From: Desulfovibrio sp.
Lineage (GTDB): Bacteria > Desulfobacterota > Desulfovibrionia > Desulfovibrionales > Desulfovibrionaceae
Reading direction: 5' to 3'
Length of the DNA: 34,092 nt
NCBI GenBank assembly: GCA_031279825.1
Contig: JAITHT010000085.1
Span: forward strand, 1-34,092
Under the pieces are notes generated by a model. That model did not search any database. It had not been told where the DNA came from and worked only from the letters and a program-made list of their open reading frames with translations. Numbering within the stretch: the first letter of the stretch is position 1; every line of letters starts with the position of its first letter. Below are positions 33,785 to 34,092 of the stretch, in pieces. Both the position numbers and the translations under genes were made by a program.

Positions 33785-34092
33785 ATGCTTAACGCCGTAA
33801 GCATTCATAAAAATCCCGGAGCGCACTGGAAGTTCCCCTTCTGTCCCTCTGAATATTCCCTCCTGCTGCAAGCCATGCTTGACGAAACAGAACATACGGG
33901 AATGACCGTGGAGTTGGCGCTGCTCGACGACGCCGCCATGGAACATCTCAATAGAGCAAGCACGGGATGCGCCGGCCCGACGAATATCCTCGCCTTTCCC
34001 GTACCGGCGGCCACAGCGGGTGGACGGGCGTGCTTATCCCCGCCGTACGGCGGGGATAAGCACGCCCGTCCACCCGCTGTGGCCGCCGGTAC
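33785..34092 (+). CDS. ybeY: endoribonuclease YbeY, 5' part only, broken by a terminal palindrome
   Basis: The frame begins MLNAVSIHKNPGAHW and contains ELALLDDAAMEHLNRAS followed by GPTNILAFP, the typical YbeY region (LNxx...GPTNVLSFP). YbeY is a zinc-dependent single-strand endoribonuclease needed for 16S rRNA 3'-end maturation and ribosome quality control. The zinc motif HGxLHLxGxDH, some 30 residues further in normal proteins, is missing: from 34047 the sequence is the exact reverse complement of 34001-34046, so residues beyond about 87 are not YbeY. Position after phoH and the HD gene, 20 bp past the latter's stop, supports the call. The gene is probably whole in the organism and cut by an artefact here. 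Confidence 0.8.
   Translation, partial: MLNAVSIHKNPGAHWKFPFCPSEYSLLLQAMLDETEHTGMTVELALLDDAAMEHLNRASTGCAGPTNILAFPVPAATAGGRACLSPPYGGDKHARPPAVAAG
34001..34092. repeat. perfect 92-bp palindrome at the window end
   Basis: Bases 34001-34046 and 34047-34092 are exact reverse complements with no spacer; the centre is GTAC at 34045-34048. The left arm continues the ybeY reading frame, the right arm breaks it. Spacer-free palindromes of this size are normally unstable in bacteria, and the copy ends at the very edge of the sequence, which points to a fold-back artefact. Confidence 0.97.

Noticed and set aside
34001-34092. Hairpin telomere or natural cruciform
   Set aside because: It lacks any loop or telomere-resolvase context and copies ybeY coding sequence exactly, so an artefact is simpler.

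Overview
The window looks like chromosomal DNA of a sulfate-reducing deltaproteobacterium, most likely of the Desulfovibrionaceae. This is inferred from the look of the proteins and from gene groupings (nadC/nadA/nadB, phoH / 7TM-HD / ybeY, rplM-rpsI, mfd-ruvA-ruvB, a LapG-type protease). No rRNA or other taxonomic marker is present. Base composition looks moderately GC-rich throughout. I see no tRNA, rRNA, CRISPR array, prophage or intact insertion sequence.

Layout. 1-230: a dense hairpin/repeat block with a possible minus-strand gene start running off the left edge. 228-3671 (-): large AsmA-family envelope protein, divergent from gmhA (3934-4566, LPS heptose). 4621-8300 (+): FmdB-type zinc ribbon, hemC and a Lon-like AAA protease whose start overlaps the hemC stop. 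8297-8780: MITE-like element plus relict repeats. 8781-11108 (+): LapG-type periplasmic cysteine protease and UDP-glucose dehydrogenase, both fitting surface adhesin/polysaccharide biology. 11507-11986 (+): stand-alone CheW. 12286-17589 (+): mfd, ruvA, ruvB as a tight DNA-repair cluster. 17733-18176 (-): universal stress protein with a good promoter overlapped by a perfect inverted repeat. 18694-22362 (+): three-gene sugar cassette (PLP aminotransferase, cytidylyltransferase-like/PseG-like fusion, SpsF-like cytidylyltransferase), probably for a modified or nonulosonic-type surface sugar. 22740-24911 (+): malate synthase G. 25102-25953 (-): rplM-rpsI. 26159-29946 (-): nadC, nadA, nadB, the complete aspartate-to-nicotinate-mononucleotide pathway. 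30422-34092 (+): phoH, a PgpH-like 7TM-HD protein and a broken ybeY at the right edge.

The coding content is mostly conserved housekeeping. The unusual signal is in the gaps. A repeat family has four copies in 34 kb. It looks like a two-stem RNA element, carries a Shine-Dalgarno sequence in a 13-nt loop, and shows one compensatory base-pair change between copies. One copy supplies the ribosome binding site of the aminotransferase. A second family is a short GGAGC...GCTCC hairpin seen in at least seven gaps. There are also two MITE-like elements with terminal inverted repeats, several long perfect hairpins (including one just before mfd), and a gap before cheW packed with inverted repeats.

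The last 92 bases are a perfect palindrome with no spacer that cuts ybeY before its zinc-binding motif. I read this as a fold-back sequencing or assembly artefact at a contig end rather than biology.
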